Shown piece by piece: positions 29,809 through 40,003 of a stretch of DNA of 64,000 nt. This DNA is from Bacillus sp. ISL-7. GTDB taxonomy: Bacteria; Bacillota; Bacilli; Bacillales_B; DSM-18226. Both the position numbers and the translations under genes were made by a program. The notes under the pieces are model-generated. The model made no database searches. It worked only from the letters and a program-made list of their open reading frames with translations, and was not told the origin of the DNA. Where the stretch lies: contig NZ_JAGGQW010000034.1 in the NCBI RefSeq assembly GCF_018613065.1, positions 124,001-188,000 of the forward strand, in the 5' to 3' direction. Each line of letters begins with the position of its first letter. Position 1 is the stretch's first letter.

Positions 29809-31053
29809 ATGAAAATTATTGTTCAAAAATTTGGCGGTACATCTGTAAGAGATGAAAAAGGTAGGAAATATGCGGAAGGCCATATCGAGAAAGCTTTAGC
29901 TGATGGCTATAAAGTGGTTGTCGTTGTCAGTGCGATGGGAAGAAAAGGTGATCCTTATGCTACGGACACATTACTTTCATTAATCGATGGGAACTTAAGC
30001 AAAATCTCAAAACGGGAACACGACTTATTATTGTCCTGCGGTGAGATTATTTCTAGTGTCGTTTTTGTAAATATGTTATTGGAAAAGGGTATTAATGCTG
30101 TTGCATTAACGGGCGCTCAAGCAGGCTTCCGAACAAACAACGACCACACAAATGCAAAAATCAATGAAATGAAATGTGACAGGCTCCTAAGTGAGTTAGA
30201 GAAAAATGATGTTGTTGTGGTTGCCGGTTTTCAAGGAGCTGCAAAAAATGGCGATATTACCACAATTGGTCGTGGCGGAAGTGATACCTCAGCTGCAGCT
30301 TTAGGTGCTGCCCTTAATGCAGAATGGATAGATATTTTTACCGATGTGGAAGGAATTATGACAGCCGATCCACGCATTGCAGAAAATGCACGGCCACTTC
30401 CCATAGTAACTTACACAGAAGTGTGTAATATGGCTTATCAGGGGGCAAAGGTCATTCATCCACGAGCAGTTGAAATCGCAATGCAGGCAAAAGTACCAAT
30501 TCGGATTCGCTCAACCTACTCAGATAATTTAGGAACCTTGGTAACCTCATTAAATAAAAATAATCGTGGCAGTGACATAAAGGAACGAGTTGTAACTGGA
30601 ATCGCTCACGTTTCAAATGTTACGCAAATAAAGGTATTCGCTAAAAAGGATCAATATTACTTGCAAGCAGAAGTATTTAAGGCGATGGCCAATGAAGGAA
30701 TCAGTGTAGATTTTATCAATATTTCGCCAAACGGAGTAATCTATACAGTAACAGAGGAAATGACCGATCGAGCAATACAGGTTTTAAACAAATTAGGTCA
30801 TGATCCTGTCGTAGAGCGTCATTGTGCAAAAGTTTCTGTTGTTGGTGCAGGGATTGCCGGAGTTCCTGGAGTTACTTCGAAAATCGTAACGGCCTTATCG
30901 GATCATGGAATTCGGATACTACAATCTGCAGATAGTCATACTACGATTTGGGTACTTGTAAAGCAGGAGGACTTGGTTAAATCCGTAAATGCCCTTCATG
31001 ATGCTTTTCAATTAGAAGAAGAATCATTTGAATATAATCTTTCAGATTTATAG
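29809..31053 (+). CDS. dapG: Aspartate kinase I (DapG type)
   Basis: Aspartate kinase phosphorylates aspartate, the first step of the aspartate family pathway. The N-terminal KIIVQKFGGTSVRDEKGR is the kinase signature; GRGGSDTSAAALGAAL and DVEGIMTADPRI form the catalytic core. Two ACT domains lie at the C-terminus (about 260-400). It is 414 residues. The place between asd and dapA identifies it with the DAP-inhibited isoenzyme DapG of B. subtilis, not lysine-inhibited LysC. The ribosome site is weak. Confidence 0.94.
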   Translation: MKIIVQKFGGTSVRDEKGRKYAEGHIEKALADGYKVVVVVSAMGRKGDPYATDTLLSLIDGNLSKISKREHDLLLSCGEIISSVVFVNMLLEKGINAVALTGAQAGFRTNNDHTNAKINEMKCDRLLSELEKNDVVVVAGFQGAAKNGDITTIGRGGSDTSAAALGAALNAEWIDIFTDVEGIMTADPRIAENARPLPIVTYTEVCNMAYQGAKVIHPRAVEIAMQAKVPIRIRSTYSDNLGTLVTSLNKNNRGSDIKERVVTGIAHVSNVTQIKVFAKKDQYYLQAEVFKAMANEGISVDFINISPNGVIYTVTEEMTDRAIQVLNKLGHDPVVERHCAKVSVVGAGIAGVPGVTSKIVTALSDHGIRILQSADSHTTIWVLVKQEDLVKSVNALHDAFQLEEESFEYNLSDL

Positions 31054-31150
31054 ATGATTTCACCAATTCAATGGTAAATCCTTATAAATGAATTCGAAAG
31101 AGAAAATGAGTGTTTTTAGTATGCTGGATTGTATTGAGAGGAGTAAGAAT

Positions 31151-32023
31151 ATGGTTCATTTTGGGCGAGTATCGACGGCAATGGTTACCCCTTTTGATAA
31201 AAAAGGACATATTGATTTTGCCAAGACCACGCAATTAGTGAATTTTTTAATAGAAAATGGAACAGAGTCACTTGTGGTTGCTGGAACCACTGGTGAATCC
31301 CCAACGTTAACTAAGGAAGAAAAGTTGGCATTATTTGATCATGTTGTAAAAACGGTAAAAAAGCGGATTCCCGTAATAGCAGGAACAGGAAGCAATAATA
31401 CTTATGCATCTGTTGAATTGACAAAAAAAGCTGAGCAACTTGGCGTGGATGCTATAATGGTTGTCGCACCCTATTATAATAAACCAAATCAGGAAGGTCT
31501 ATATCAGCATTTTAAAGCCGTTGCAGAAGCTACATCCCTGCCGGTTATGGTCTACAACATCCCTGGCCGGTCTGCAGTTAACATCCTTCCCGAGACGATC
31601 ATTAGACTTTCTAAATTAGCTAATATTGTTGCAGTCAAAGAGGCAAGCGGGGATTTAAATGCAATGACACACATCATTGCCAATACGGATGATGATTTTG
31701 TTTTATATAGTGGGGACGATAGCCTGACAATCCCTGTTCTTTCCATTGGCGGTGCAGGTGTTGTTTCGGTTGCTTCACATGTGATTGGAAATCAATTGCA
31801 AGAAATGGTAAAGGCATTCTTTAATGGTGAGAATGAAAAGGCTGCAAAGTTGCATCAGCATCTCCTCCCTTTCATGCAAGGTTTATTTACTGCTCCTAGT
31901 CCTGCACCTGTTAAAACAGCCTTACAGGTAGCTGGATTAGACGTTGGATCAGTAAGGCTTCCTCTCGTAGGGCTAACAGAACAAGAACGTGGAGCGTTAA
32001 TTACTTTATTAAAAAAGTTATAA
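31151..32023 (+). CDS. dapA: 4-hydroxy-tetrahydrodipicolinate synthase
   Basis: DapA condenses pyruvate with aspartate semialdehyde, the first step of the lysine/DAP branch and the precursor supply for dipicolinate. The Schiff-base Lys is in NIVAVKEASGD (about residue 162), and the catalytic Tyr is in PVMVYNIPGRSAVN. VVAGTTGESPTLTKEEK is the substrate loop. I start at ATG 31151 (MVHFGRVSTAMV), preceded by GAGAGGAG, giving 290 residues; the open frame extends to 31088 but those extra residues are not family-like. Confidence 0.95.
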   Translation: MVHFGRVSTAMVTPFDKKGHIDFAKTTQLVNFLIENGTESLVVAGTTGESPTLTKEEKLALFDHVVKTVKKRIPVIAGTGSNNTYASVELTKKAEQLGVDAIMVVAPYYNKPNQEGLYQHFKAVAEATSLPVMVYNIPGRSAVNILPETIIRLSKLANIVAVKEASGDLNAMTHIIANTDDDFVLYSGDDSLTIPVLSIGGAGVVSVASHVIGNQLQEMVKAFFNGENEKAAKLHQHLLPFMQGLFTAPSPAPVKTALQVAGLDVGSVRLPLVGLTEQERGALITLLKKL

Positions 32024-32033
32024 TGACTACCTA

Positions 32034-32070
32034 AAGCCAATCGAAGGATCATTCGGTTGGCTTATTTTTT
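32034..32070 (+). terminator. Intrinsic terminator after dapA
   Basis: AAGCCAATCGAA and TTCGGTTGGCTT form a 12-bp stem (one T-G) with a short loop, then ATTTTTT. Confidence 0.85.
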
Positions 32071-32099
32071 GTTTAGAATTAGCATAATTATTATAAATG

Positions 32100-32129
32100 T
32101 TGGAAAGGTTTTCAGAAATCTAGTATAAT
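32100..32129 (+). promoter_or_regulatory. Sigma-A promoter of rnjB
   Basis: TTGGAA (32100-32105), an 18-bp spacer and a perfect TATAAT (32124-32129). The leader before rnjB includes AAAAAGCGGAAGCGC at 32156-32170, which matches the inverse of the family-2 repeat end. Confidence 0.55.
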
Positions 32130-32215
32130 AACTCTAACTGATCTCGATCGGAAATTAAAAAGCGGAAGCGCATGTTAACGGCGTATACTCGTTTCAACTT
32201 AGGAGGATTTACAAT

Positions 32216-33883
32216 TTGGTACAGAAAATAAATAATTCCATTAAGTTAATTACACTTGGTGGTATAGGAGAAATCGGAAAGAATATGTATCTTGTTGAGG
32301 TGGACAAGGACATATTTATCATAGATGCCGGCTTAATGTTCCCCGAGGAAGAAATGCTTGGCATAGATATAGTAATTCCGGATATTACATACTTAAAAGA
32401 AAATAAAGACCGGGTAAAAGCAATTTTCTTAACTCATGGCCATGAAGATCATATAGGGGCTTTATCGTATGTACTTCGTCAATTAGATGTCCCTGTCTAT
32501 GGAACCAAGCTAACACTTGCCCTTGCAAATGCTAAACTTAAAGAACAAGATTATTTTGGTAAAACAAATTTTATTGAGGTGGATTCGGATACGATTATTA
32601 ACTTGGATGCTGTTGATGTAAGCTTCTTTAAAACCAATCATAGTATCCCTGATTCTGTTGGTGTTTGTATACATACCTCTGAAGGGATTATCGTTTATAC
32701 TGGTGATTTTAAATTTGATCAAGCGGCTACAAAGCTTTATAAACCAGAAATTGGGAAGATGGCATCCATCGGAGAACAAGGGGTATTATGTTTGTTGTCT
32801 GATAGTACAGAAGCAGAAAAGCCGGGGTACACCGCATCTGAAGCAATTGTTGAGCGTGAAATGTCAAATGCTTTCTATAATGCACCGGGGAGGATTATTG
32901 CTGCTTGTTTTGCTTCAGATATAAATAGAATCCAGCATATTTTTAATGCAGCAAATGAGAATGGACGAAAAGTCGCAGTGGTAGGGAAAAGTCTTGAAAG
33001 AATTTATCATATTGCCCTTGATTTAGGATATTTAGAAGTAGCAGAGGATTTAATCATTCCTATTAGTGAGATAAAAAATTATCAAGACCGAGAAATAGTT
33101 GTATTAATGACTGGAAGTCAGGGTGAACCTATAGAGGCATTGCAGAAAATGGCAAAGCAAATTGATAAAGTGGTTAATATTCAAAAGGGAGATACCGTTT
33201 TAATCGCTGCTTCACCTCTTAGGGGTAGTGAAGTATTTTTATTCAAGACTGTTGATATGCTCTTTAGAGCCGGGGCAAATGTTATATCAGGTAAAAGAAC
33301 CATCCATGTATCAAGTCATGGAAGCCAAGAAGAATTAAAATTTATGATTAACTTGATGAAGCCGAAATATTTAATACCTGTTCACGGTGAATACCGGATG
33401 CTAAAGGCTCACCGAAAATTGGCTATGGAATGTGGACTTACCGATGAACAAATCTTAATTCCAGACCGTGGTGATATCCTTGAAATGAAAGAAGGGAAGC
33501 TTGCCCTTGCTGGAAAGGTTCCATCTGGGAATATACTAATTGATGGAATTGGTGTTGGTGATGTTGGAAATATAGTCCTTCGCGACCGAAGACTTTTATC
33601 GCAGGATGGAATTCTTATTGTGGTAGTGACCTTAACAAAACAAGATCGGAAAATAGCTGCAGGACCGGAGATTATCTCAAGAGGCTTTGTTTATGTTCGT
33701 GAATCCGAGAAATTGATGGATGATTCAACAAATCTAGTTCGAGACATTGTAGAAAGAAATATTGCAAAAGATTCTTTTGAATGGTCAAGTTTAAAGCAGG
33801 ATATTAGAGAAGAATTAAACCGAAATTTATATGAAAAAACAAAAAGAAGACCAATGATTCTTCCAATAATTATGGAAATCTAA
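32216..33883 (+). CDS. rnjB: Ribonuclease J2
   Basis: RNase J2 partners RNase J1 in the degradation complex of Bacillus. It is a metallo-beta-lactamase/beta-CASP protein: THGHEDHIGALSYVL (near residue 73) is the zinc motif, with YTGDFKFDQ and SHGSQEELKFMINLMKPKYLIPVHGE completing the beta-CASP core; the C-terminal domain follows. It is 555 residues, from a TTG at 32216 behind AGGAGGA. The location before tepA and spoIIIE identifies it as the J2 paralogue (former ymfA). Confidence 0.95.
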   Translation: MVQKINNSIKLITLGGIGEIGKNMYLVEVDKDIFIIDAGLMFPEEEMLGIDIVIPDITYLKENKDRVKAIFLTHGHEDHIGALSYVLRQLDVPVYGTKLTLALANAKLKEQDYFGKTNFIEVDSDTIINLDAVDVSFFKTNHSIPDSVGVCIHTSEGIIVYTGDFKFDQAATKLYKPEIGKMASIGEQGVLCLLSDSTEAEKPGYTASEAIVEREMSNAFYNAPGRIIAACFASDINRIQHIFNAANENGRKVAVVGKSLERIYHIALDLGYLEVAEDLIIPISEIKNYQDREIVVLMTGSQGEPIEALQKMAKQIDKVVNIQKGDTVLIAASPLRGSEVFLFKTVDMLFRAGANVISGKRTIHVSSHGSQEELKFMINLMKPKYLIPVHGEYRMLKAHRKLAMECGLTDEQILIPDRGDILEMKEGKLALAGKVPSGNILIDGIGVGDVGNIVLRDRRLLSQDGILIVVVTLTKQDRKIAAGPEIISRGFVYVRESEKLMDDSTNLVRDIVERNIAKDSFEWSSLKQDIREELNRNLYEKTKRRPMILPIIMEI

Positions 33884-33928
33884 AAAAGCTAAACCTATAT
33901 CAAAAATGGAATATTACTCTTATTAAAA

Positions 33929-33957
33929 TGCACTGGGGATCCAGTGCTTTTTATTTT
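33929..33957 (+). terminator. Intrinsic terminator after rnjB
   Basis: GCACTGG and CCAGTGC form a perfect 7-bp stem with a GGAT loop, then TTTTTATTTT. Confidence 0.88.
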
Positions 33958-34020
33958 AAGCATGAAATTACCTCCTACAGGTAAATACTAAACTATATCA
34001 TGCTTGAAGGGAGTATTAGG

Positions 34021-34776
34021 ATGAATAACGACATACAAAAAAATGAATATGAAAACCAAGAAGGCGGGGAGCCTCAAAAAGAGGAAAAACCTTCTTCTGC
34101 ATTGATAGAAAAGATTCAGCAGCTAGGACAAACCAATGTTCCACAGCTTTCAACTGATTCTAAAATTCATTGTCTGACCATTATTGGTCAAGTTGAAGGA
34201 CATCTAGCACTGCCGCCACAAAATAAAACAACAAAATATGAACATTTATTACCTCAACTCGTTGCAATAGAACAAAATCCAAAAATTGAGGGGGTCCTTA
34301 TTATTTTAAATACGGTTGGTGGCGATGTCGAGGCGGGTCTCGCAATATCCGAAATGCTAGCGACCCTATCGAAGCCGACCGTTTCAATGGTATTAGGAGG
34401 AGGGCATTCAATAGGGGTCCCAATTGCTGTTTCATGTAACTACTCTTTTATTGCGGAAACCGCAACAATGACGATCCATCCGATCCGATTAACTGGCCTG
34501 GTGATTGGCGTTCCAGCAACCTTTGAATATATAGATAAAATGCAAGAGCGGGTTGTCAATTTTGTAACAAAGCATTCCAAAATTACTGAAGAAACATTTA
34601 AAGATTTAATGTTTGCTAAAGGTAATTTAACCAGAGATATAGGGACAAATGTCATTGGTGTTGATGCCGTAAAAACAGGTCTTATCGATGAAGTTGGCGG
34701 TCTTGGGCAGGCAATGAAAAAGTTAAATGAATTGATAGATCTTCATAAAGAAAAGAATGAAGTGTTGATTCAATGA
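34021..34776 (+). CDS. tepA: TepA, ClpP-like translocation-enhancing protease
   Basis: A ClpP/crotonase-fold protein of peptidase family S14, known in B. subtilis as TepA, with roles proposed in protein export and degradation of small acid-soluble spore proteins. [22 protein letters not shown], the Ser motif [15 protein letters not shown] and the His region [14 protein letters not shown] are visible. I take ATG 34021 ([10 protein letters not shown]) after GAAGGGAG, giving 251 residues. The first 50 residues are acidic and variable. It overlaps ylzJ by ATGA. Confidence 0.93.
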   Translation: MNNDIQKNEYENQEGGEPQKEEKPSSALIEKIQQLGQTNVPQLSTDSKIHCLTIIGQVEGHLALPPQNKTTKYEHLLPQLVAIEQNPKIEGVLIILNTVGGDVEAGLAISEMLATLSKPTVSMVLGGGHSIGVPIAVSCNYSFIAETATMTIHPIRLTGLVIGVPATFEYIDKMQERVVNFVTKHSKITEETFKDLMFAKGNLTRDIGTNVIGVDAVKTGLIDEVGGLGQAMKKLNELIDLHKEKNEVLIQ

Positions 34777-35012
34777 TTCTTTATACGATGATGCCACCAG
34801 AGCTCATTTTTCCATATGAGGCCAGTTCACCTAGCAATCAACAAATGGCAAGCTATCAAGGAATTCCACTCCTAGTCGAGTCTCTAGATGGGCAAAATGT
34901 TCAAGTTATCCGAATTCTGAGCACGGATCCACAGCATTATATGGATAATCAAATATGCCCTGGCGCAAAAATTTCTTTCGCGAGCCTGGAAGGATTGTCC
35001 GCATTGCAATAG
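34773..35012 (+). CDS. ylzJ: YlzJ-like protein
   Basis: A 79-residue YlzJ-family protein of unknown function, conserved between tepA and spoIIIE in Bacillaceae. It opens [20 protein letters not shown] and has a [16 protein letters not shown] segment, without membrane helix or known motif. The ATGA overlap with tepA implies coupled translation and perhaps a functional link. A terminator follows. Confidence 0.88.
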   Translation: MILYTMMPPELIFPYEASSPSNQQMASYQGIPLLVESLDGQNVQVIRILSTDPQHYMDNQICPGAKISFASLEGLSALQ

Positions 35013-35044
35013 TAGATTATGGTATAATCAGGGTAAGATACAAG

Positions 35045-35072
35045 AGCAGCCTGAATGGCTGCTTTCTTCCTT
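35045..35072 (+). terminator. Intrinsic terminator after ylzJ
   Basis: AGCAGCC and GGCTGCT pair around a short TGAAT loop, followed by a T-rich tail. Confidence 0.75.
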
Positions 35073-35145
35073 TTAACTCCTTTTACTAAAGGATGTAATA
35101 TAAAAAAGGATTAAATATACCATAATGAAACAACAAGGTGATTAG

Positions 35146-37494
35146 ATGGCAAAGAAAAAAAGAAGACAACCAAAAAAGAGAGATAACCATTTGAAAAAGA
35201 CCGTTCAATTTGAATTATCCGCACTGGCTCTTTTAGCTATTGCGATCATATCAATAGCTAAGCTTGGTGCAGTTGGGAAGGCAACCGTTATCTTCTTCCG
35301 TTTTTGGATGGGAGAATGGTATATGCTCAGTTTAATTGGGCTTGTTGTGTTAAGCGTTTATTTAATGTGGAAACGGACTATTCCTTTTTTCTTCCATATT
35401 AAATTGGTTGGAAGTTATTTTATTACTTCTGCTATTCTGCTTTTAAGCCATGTCACCCTATTTCATTTGCTAACAAATGATGGGAAATTTAAAGATCCTA
35501 GTGTAATCAGCAATACATGGGAATTGTTTATGATGGAACTTAGAGGTGAAACAAGCACCACCGATCTTGGTGGGGGAATGCTTGGGGCAGTTTTATTTGC
35601 CTTATTCCATTATTTATTCGCTGAAACAGGTACGAAAATTATTGCATTTATTTTCATTTTAATTGGAATTATCTTACTTACCGGTAAATCATTTGGAGAT
35701 TTCATCGGGAAAATCATGATTGTGATGGTTGATTTTTCAAAAAGTCAATGGGATGCCTTTAAAACGGATATGACAGATTGGAAACAAAAACAACGAGAGC
35801 GAAAAGCAGAAAGAATTACACAAAAAAGAAAAGAGCAGGAAAATCGTGAACAAAATCAGCCTATCTTAACTGCAGAAACTCAACCACTCCAAGAGGAAAT
35901 TAGACCATCTGAGCCAATTATATCAAGTTTTGCCGATAAGGCATATGTGGAAGAAGAGGCCAAGGATAAGAATCACCGAGAAGATACAAAGGATGGAAAA
36001 GGAACTTCTGAAGAAAATGAGGATAGTATCCCACCAATCACCTTTACGGAAGTAGAGAATATTGCCTATGAGCTGCCACCACTTCGATTGCTCAATTTGC
36101 CAAAGAAAACAGATCAGAGTGGAGAATATGAACAAATTCATGCAAATGCGGCAAAGCTAGAGAGGACATTTCAAAGCTTTGGCGTGAAAGCACGAGTAAC
36201 ACAGGTCCATTTAGGACCAGCTGTAACAAAATATGAAGTTCATCCTGACGTTGGTGTAAAGGTAAGTAAAATTGTCAGTTTAAGTGATGACTTAGCCTTA
36301 GCACTAGCTGCTAAGGGGATAAGAATTGAAGCGCCGATTCCTGGTAAATCCGCCATTGGTATTGAAGTTCCTAACTCTGAGGTCGCTGTAGTTTCGCTTC
36401 GCGAGGTATTAGAAGCAACACAAAATGACAAGCCTGACTCCAAGCTTTTAATTGGCTTAGGCCGGGACATTACAGGTGAAGCTGTTTTAGCTGAATTAAA
36501 TAAAATGCCCCATTTACTTGTTGCAGGTGCAACTGGAAGCGGAAAAAGTGTTTGTATAAATGGCATTATCACGAGTATTTTAATGCGAGCAAAGCCCCAT
36601 GAAGTGAAACTAATGATGATTGACCCGAAAATGGTTGAACTCAATGTTTATAATGGAATTCCTCATTTGTTAGCACCTGTTGTAACGGATGCAAAAAAAG
36701 CATCACAAGCTTTGAAAAAAGTGGTAAATGAAATGGAAAGACGGTACGAATTGTTTTCCTACACGGGTACACGAAATATTGAGGGCTATAATGACCACGT
36801 AAGAAAGCATAATTTAGAAGAAAATGATAAACAGCCATTATTGCCCTTTATTGTGGTAATTGTTGATGAGTTGGCTGATTTAATGATGGTGGCCTCTTCG
36901 GATGTAGAAGATTCGATTACCCGCCTTGCTCAAATGGCGAGAGCAGCGGGAATTCATTTAATCATTGCCACGCAGCGGCCATCCGTAGATGTAATTACTG
37001 GGGTAATAAAGGCGAATATTCCTTCCAGAATTGCCTTTGCAGTGTCAAGTGCAACCGATTCAAGAACAATTTTAGATATGGGTGGTGCGGAAAAGCTTTT
37101 GGGAAGAGGGGATATGTTGTTCCTTCCGGTTGGAGAATCCAAACCAGTTCGTGTTCAAGGTGCGTTTCTTTCAGACCAAGAAGTCGAGGACACTGTTGAA
37201 TTTGTTATTTCCCAACAGAAAGCACAATACCAAGATGAGATGATCCCAGATGACATTCCTGAAGTAACAGGTGCGGTCGATGATGATATATATAATGATG
37301 CAGTTGAGTTAATTATTGAAATGCAAACAGCATCTGTTTCCATGCTACAAAGACGGTTCCGTATTGGCTATACAAGAGCTGCAAGGTTAATAGATGAAAT
37401 GGAAGCACGCGGTATCGTTGGTCCATATGAGGGCAGTAAGCCACGTGCTGTTTTACAGCCAAAACCTAAAGATAAAGAAGAACAAAGTTCATAA
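35146..37494 (+). CDS. spoIIIE: DNA translocase SpoIIIE (FtsK family)
   Basis: SpoIIIE pumps the chromosome into the forespore across the sporulation septum. Four membrane segments lie between about residues 22 and 175. A charged linker follows, and the FtsK motor begins near 320 with Walker [14 protein letters not shown] around 461 and Walker [16 protein letters not shown]-terminal gamma winged-helix domain ([20 protein letters not shown]) reads the DNA polarity sequences. It is 782 residues, close to B. subtilis SpoIIIE (about 790), and the neighbours rnjB-tepA-ylzJ separate it from the paralogue SftA. Confidence 0.96.
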   Translation: MAKKKRRQPKKRDNHLKKTVQFELSALALLAIAIISIAKLGAVGKATVIFFRFWMGEWYMLSLIGLVVLSVYLMWKRTIPFFFHIKLVGSYFITSAILLLSHVTLFHLLTNDGKFKDPSVISNTWELFMMELRGETSTTDLGGGMLGAVLFALFHYLFAETGTKIIAFIFILIGIILLTGKSFGDFIGKIMIVMVDFSKSQWDAFKTDMTDWKQKQRERKAERITQKRKEQENREQNQPILTAETQPLQEEIRPSEPIISSFADKAYVEEEAKDKNHREDTKDGKGTSEENEDSIPPITFTEVENIAYELPPLRLLNLPKKTDQSGEYEQIHANAAKLERTFQSFGVKARVTQVHLGPAVTKYEVHPDVGVKVSKIVSLSDDLALALAAKGIRIEAPIPGKSAIGIEVPNSEVAVVSLREVLEATQNDKPDSKLLIGLGRDITGEAVLAELNKMPHLLVAGATGSGKSVCINGIITSILMRAKPHEVKLMMIDPKMVELNVYNGIPHLLAPVVTDAKKASQALKKVVNEMERRYELFSYTGTRNIEGYNDHVRKHNLEENDKQPLLPFIVVIVDELADLMMVASSDVEDSITRLAQMARAAGIHLIIATQRPSVDVITGVIKANIPSRIAFAVSSATDSRTILDMGGAEKLLGRGDMLFLPVGESKPVRVQGAFLSDQEVEDTVEFVISQQKAQYQDEMIPDDIPEVTGAVDDDIYNDAVELIIEMQTASVSMLQRRFRIGYTRAARLIDEMEARGIVGPYEGSKPRAVLQPKPKDKEEQSS

Positions 37495-37563
37495 TTGAAT
37501 AAGAAGTTAGCACAAAAAAGTATAATTGAAAGTCCGGAACAGGTTAATTAACTTCTATTCACA

Positions 37564-37608
37564 GCCTTTATTATGTTGAAGAATACAACTCATAATAAAG
37601 GCTTTTTT
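37564..37608 (+). terminator. Intrinsic terminator after spoIIIE
   Basis: A perfect 12-bp stem GCCTTTATTATG/CATAATAAAGGC with a 15-nt loop, then T6. The next 230 bases hold no gene; an AGGAGG at 37650 is not followed by a usable start codon. Confidence 0.85.
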
Positions 37609-37835
37609 CATACTATGAATAATGAGTCAAAAAAAATAATAAAATAGTAGGAGGTTACAACAATATAGAACTAGATACTAAAGTCTCATCGTAATAAATA
37701 TAATACCTGCATATATCCCCGGGGATTCTAAATAGAAAATGGGTGAAAAATCCTAGTTATATTTGTGACATTACCTCGTAGCCTTTTTCGACAAATTTTT
37801 TAATAGCTATTTATTTATCCGAAAAAAAGTGTTAA

Positions 37836-37874
37836 TATAATTTCGATTAGTAGAAATGATATCAGATGTCTGAT
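37836..37874 (+). promoter_or_regulatory. Promoter and likely operator of the GntR regulator
   Basis: A perfect TATAAT (37836-37841) lacks a good -35. Immediately downstream, ATCAGA-TG-TCTGAT (37861-37874) is a perfect dyad in the place expected of an autorepressor operator for the GntR protein that starts at 37904. Confidence 0.45.
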
Positions 37875-37903
37875 GTCTAAGGAATAAGGCTGGAGGAAAC
37901 AGC

Positions 37904-38629
37904 ATGTCTATAAAATCAGATAACCGGCATTTATACTTACAAGTAATCGATCGGTTAAAGCAAGATATCGCTGATGGGGTATATAAAGAAAAAGAAAAAT
38001 TACCTTCTGAGTTTGATCTTGCTAAACAGCTTGGTGTAAGCAGGGCCACCCTTCGTGAAGCATTGCGAATACTTGAAGAAGAAAACGTTATCATTAGACG
38101 CCACGGTGTTGGAACTTTTGTTAATGTTAAGCCATTGTTTACTTCAGGGATTGAACAACTTAATAGTGTCACTGCTATGATAAAGCAAGCTGGAATGATA
38201 CCAGGAACAATTTTCCTTAGTTCATCAACGCAAGGTCCGACCGAAGAGGATGTTCGTCGTTTCTCTTGTTCTACAAGTGAGGAGATTTTCGTGATGGAGA
38301 GGGTAAGAACCGCAAATGGAGAACCGGTCGTCTACTGTGTCGACAAGGTACCAGAACGCATATTGCCAGAAACATTTTCCCATACAGAAGAATCTATCTT
38401 CAGTATTTTGGAAGATAAGGCAAACCGAAGGATTACATACGCGGTTGCTCAAATCGAGCCAATTGGCTATCATGAAAAAATTTCCCCAATTCTAGAATGC
38501 GAACCAGAAACTGCTTTGTTAGTTTTAAAACAAATGCATTTCGATGAAATGGATGAGCCAATCCTATTTTCGGTAAACTATTTTAAAGCGGACAAGTTTA
38601 GTTTTCATGTTTTAAGGAAAAGAGTTTAA
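37904..38629 (+). CDS. ymfC: GntR/HutC-family transcriptional regulator (YmfC)
   Basis: A 241-residue regulator. The N-terminal GntR winged helix spans about residues 8-75 ([34 protein letters not shown]), and the C-terminal UTRA ligand-binding domain about 95-235. It matches the B. subtilis ymfC position after spoIIIE. GGAGGAAA precedes the ATG. Being directly upstream of the nupNOPQ-like transporter, it may control that importer; this is inference. A dyad just upstream suggests self-regulation. Confidence 0.9.
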   Translation: MSIKSDNRHLYLQVIDRLKQDIADGVYKEKEKLPSEFDLAKQLGVSRATLREALRILEEENVIIRRHGVGTFVNVKPLFTSGIEQLNSVTAMIKQAGMIPGTIFLSSSTQGPTEEDVRRFSCSTSEEIFVMERVRTANGEPVVYCVDKVPERILPETFSHTEESIFSILEDKANRRITYAVAQIEPIGYHEKISPILECEPETALLVLKQMHFDEMDEPILFSVNYFKADKFSFHVLRKRV

Positions 38630-38714
38630 TTTTTTATCCTTTTTGAAAACGCAACCAGTCTTGCTATAAAAACATTTTTATTAAATCAAACAATATTCAT
38701 AGGGGGTCAATACC

Positions 38715-39797
38715 ATGAAGAAGCGGAAAATTGGAATGGCTTTATCACTAGTTCTAGCTGCTGGTACACTTTTAGGGGCATGTGGAAAAAGTGATGATAA
38801 AAGTAAAGAACCAGCTACAGGTGGAGAAAAGGCAAATAAATTCTCTGTAGGAATGGTAACTGATGTTGGTGGTGTTGATGACAAATCATTCAACCAATCT
38901 GCATGGGAAGGTCTTCAAAAGTTCGGTAAAGACAATGGCTTAACAAAAGGTAAAGGTGGATATGATTACCTTCAATCAAAATCTGATGCTGATTATTCTA
39001 CTAACTTAAATACTCTTGCACGTCAAGATTTTGATTTAGTTTACGGAATTGGTTTCTTAATGCAAGCTGCTGTAGAAGAAATTGCGAAACAACAAAAAGA
39101 TTCACACTTTGCAATTATTGATGCTGAAGTTAAACAACCAAACGTTGCAAGTGTTCTTTTCAAAGAGCAAGAAGCAGCATTCCTTGCTGGTGTAGCAGCT
39201 GCCCTTCAAACAAAATCTAACCATATTGGATTCATCGGTGGGATGGAAATCCCAGTTATCGAACGTTTCGAAGCTGGCTTCTTAGCAGGCGTTAAAGCTG
39301 CAAAACCTGAAGTGAAAGTGGATGTTCAGTATGCAGGTGCATTTGATAAAGCAGAATTAGGTCAAAATATCTCATCTAAAATGTATTCTTCAGGTGCGGA
39401 CGTAGTGTTCCATGCTGCTGGTGGTACTGGGAACGGTCTATTCAAAGAAGCAACTGACAGAAAAGCAAAAGATCCTAGTAAAGAAATTTGGGCTATCGGT
39501 GTAGACCGTGACCAAAACGACATGGGTCCAGATATTGTTCTTACATCTGCACTAAAACGTGTTGACGTAGCGGTTCAGGATTTATCTAAAAAAGCAATGG
39601 ATGGCAATTTCCCTGGTGGAAAAGTTGCATTATACGGTTTAGCTGAAGATGGAGTGGGCTTAGCGCCAATCAACGCAAAAGCAGATAAAAAAGATGCGAT
39701 TGAAGCTGCAGTTAAAGAATGGGTTGAAAAGATTAAATCAGGTGCAGTAAAGGTTCCAGGAACTCGTGCTGAATTAAAGACTTTTAGTGTAAAATAA
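38715..39797 (+). CDS. nupN: BMP-family nucleoside-binding lipoprotein of ABC importer
   Basis: A substrate-binding lipoprotein of 360 residues. The signal peptide [17 protein letters not shown] ends in the lipobox LGAC with Cys23. A charged linker follows, then the PnrA/Bmp/Med fold ([20 protein letters not shown]). Related B. subtilis NupN (YufN) binds guanosine for the NupOPQ permease. Here the operon sits after ymfC, not at the B. subtilis yuf locus. AGGGGGTC gives the start. A terminator-like hairpin follows, probably raising its level over the rest. Confidence 0.92.
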   Translation: MKKRKIGMALSLVLAAGTLLGACGKSDDKSKEPATGGEKANKFSVGMVTDVGGVDDKSFNQSAWEGLQKFGKDNGLTKGKGGYDYLQSKSDADYSTNLNTLARQDFDLVYGIGFLMQAAVEEIAKQQKDSHFAIIDAEVKQPNVASVLFKEQEAAFLAGVAAALQTKSNHIGFIGGMEIPVIERFEAGFLAGVKAAKPEVKVDVQYAGAFDKAELGQNISSKMYSSGADVVFHAAGGTGNGLFKEATDRKAKDPSKEIWAIGVDRDQNDMGPDIVLTSALKRVDVAVQDLSKKAMDGNFPGGKVALYGLAEDGVGLAPINAKADKKDAIEAAVKEWVEKIKSGAVKVPGTRAELKTFSVK

Positions 39798-39811
39798 TTT
39801 TTGTGAGGAAT

Positions 39812-39842
39812 AAGCGGGATATAACTAGTGCTCGCTTTTTCC
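39812..39842 (+). terminator. Partial terminator between nupN and nupO
   Basis: AAGCGGG and CTCGCTT form a 7-bp stem (one G-U) with a 12-nt loop and five T. With 206 bases before nupO and no clear promoter, it likely lets a fraction of transcripts continue, a usual arrangement behind binding-protein genes. Confidence 0.6.
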
Positions 39843-40003
39843 TTTCTAAGGAATCCTAACTGAAGAGTAGAATAAATATTCTACTTTTCATTTAAGATTT
39901 TAGTGGGGAGGAATTCCCTGTTTTTTTAAAATTCGGAAAGGTCTGACCTCTTACTACTGTTGGTCAATTTTTCCTTTTACCTTATCACAGGGAGTGAGAA
40001 AAG

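Noticed and set aside
37609..37835. Possible small gene behind AGGAGG at 37650
   Set aside because: No ATG, GTG or TTG at a workable distance and no frame longer than a few codons.
38630..38714. CodY box before nupN
   Set aside because: CodY is known to affect guanosine uptake in B. subtilis, so I looked, but the best 15-base matches here and before nupO agree at only 9-10 positions.
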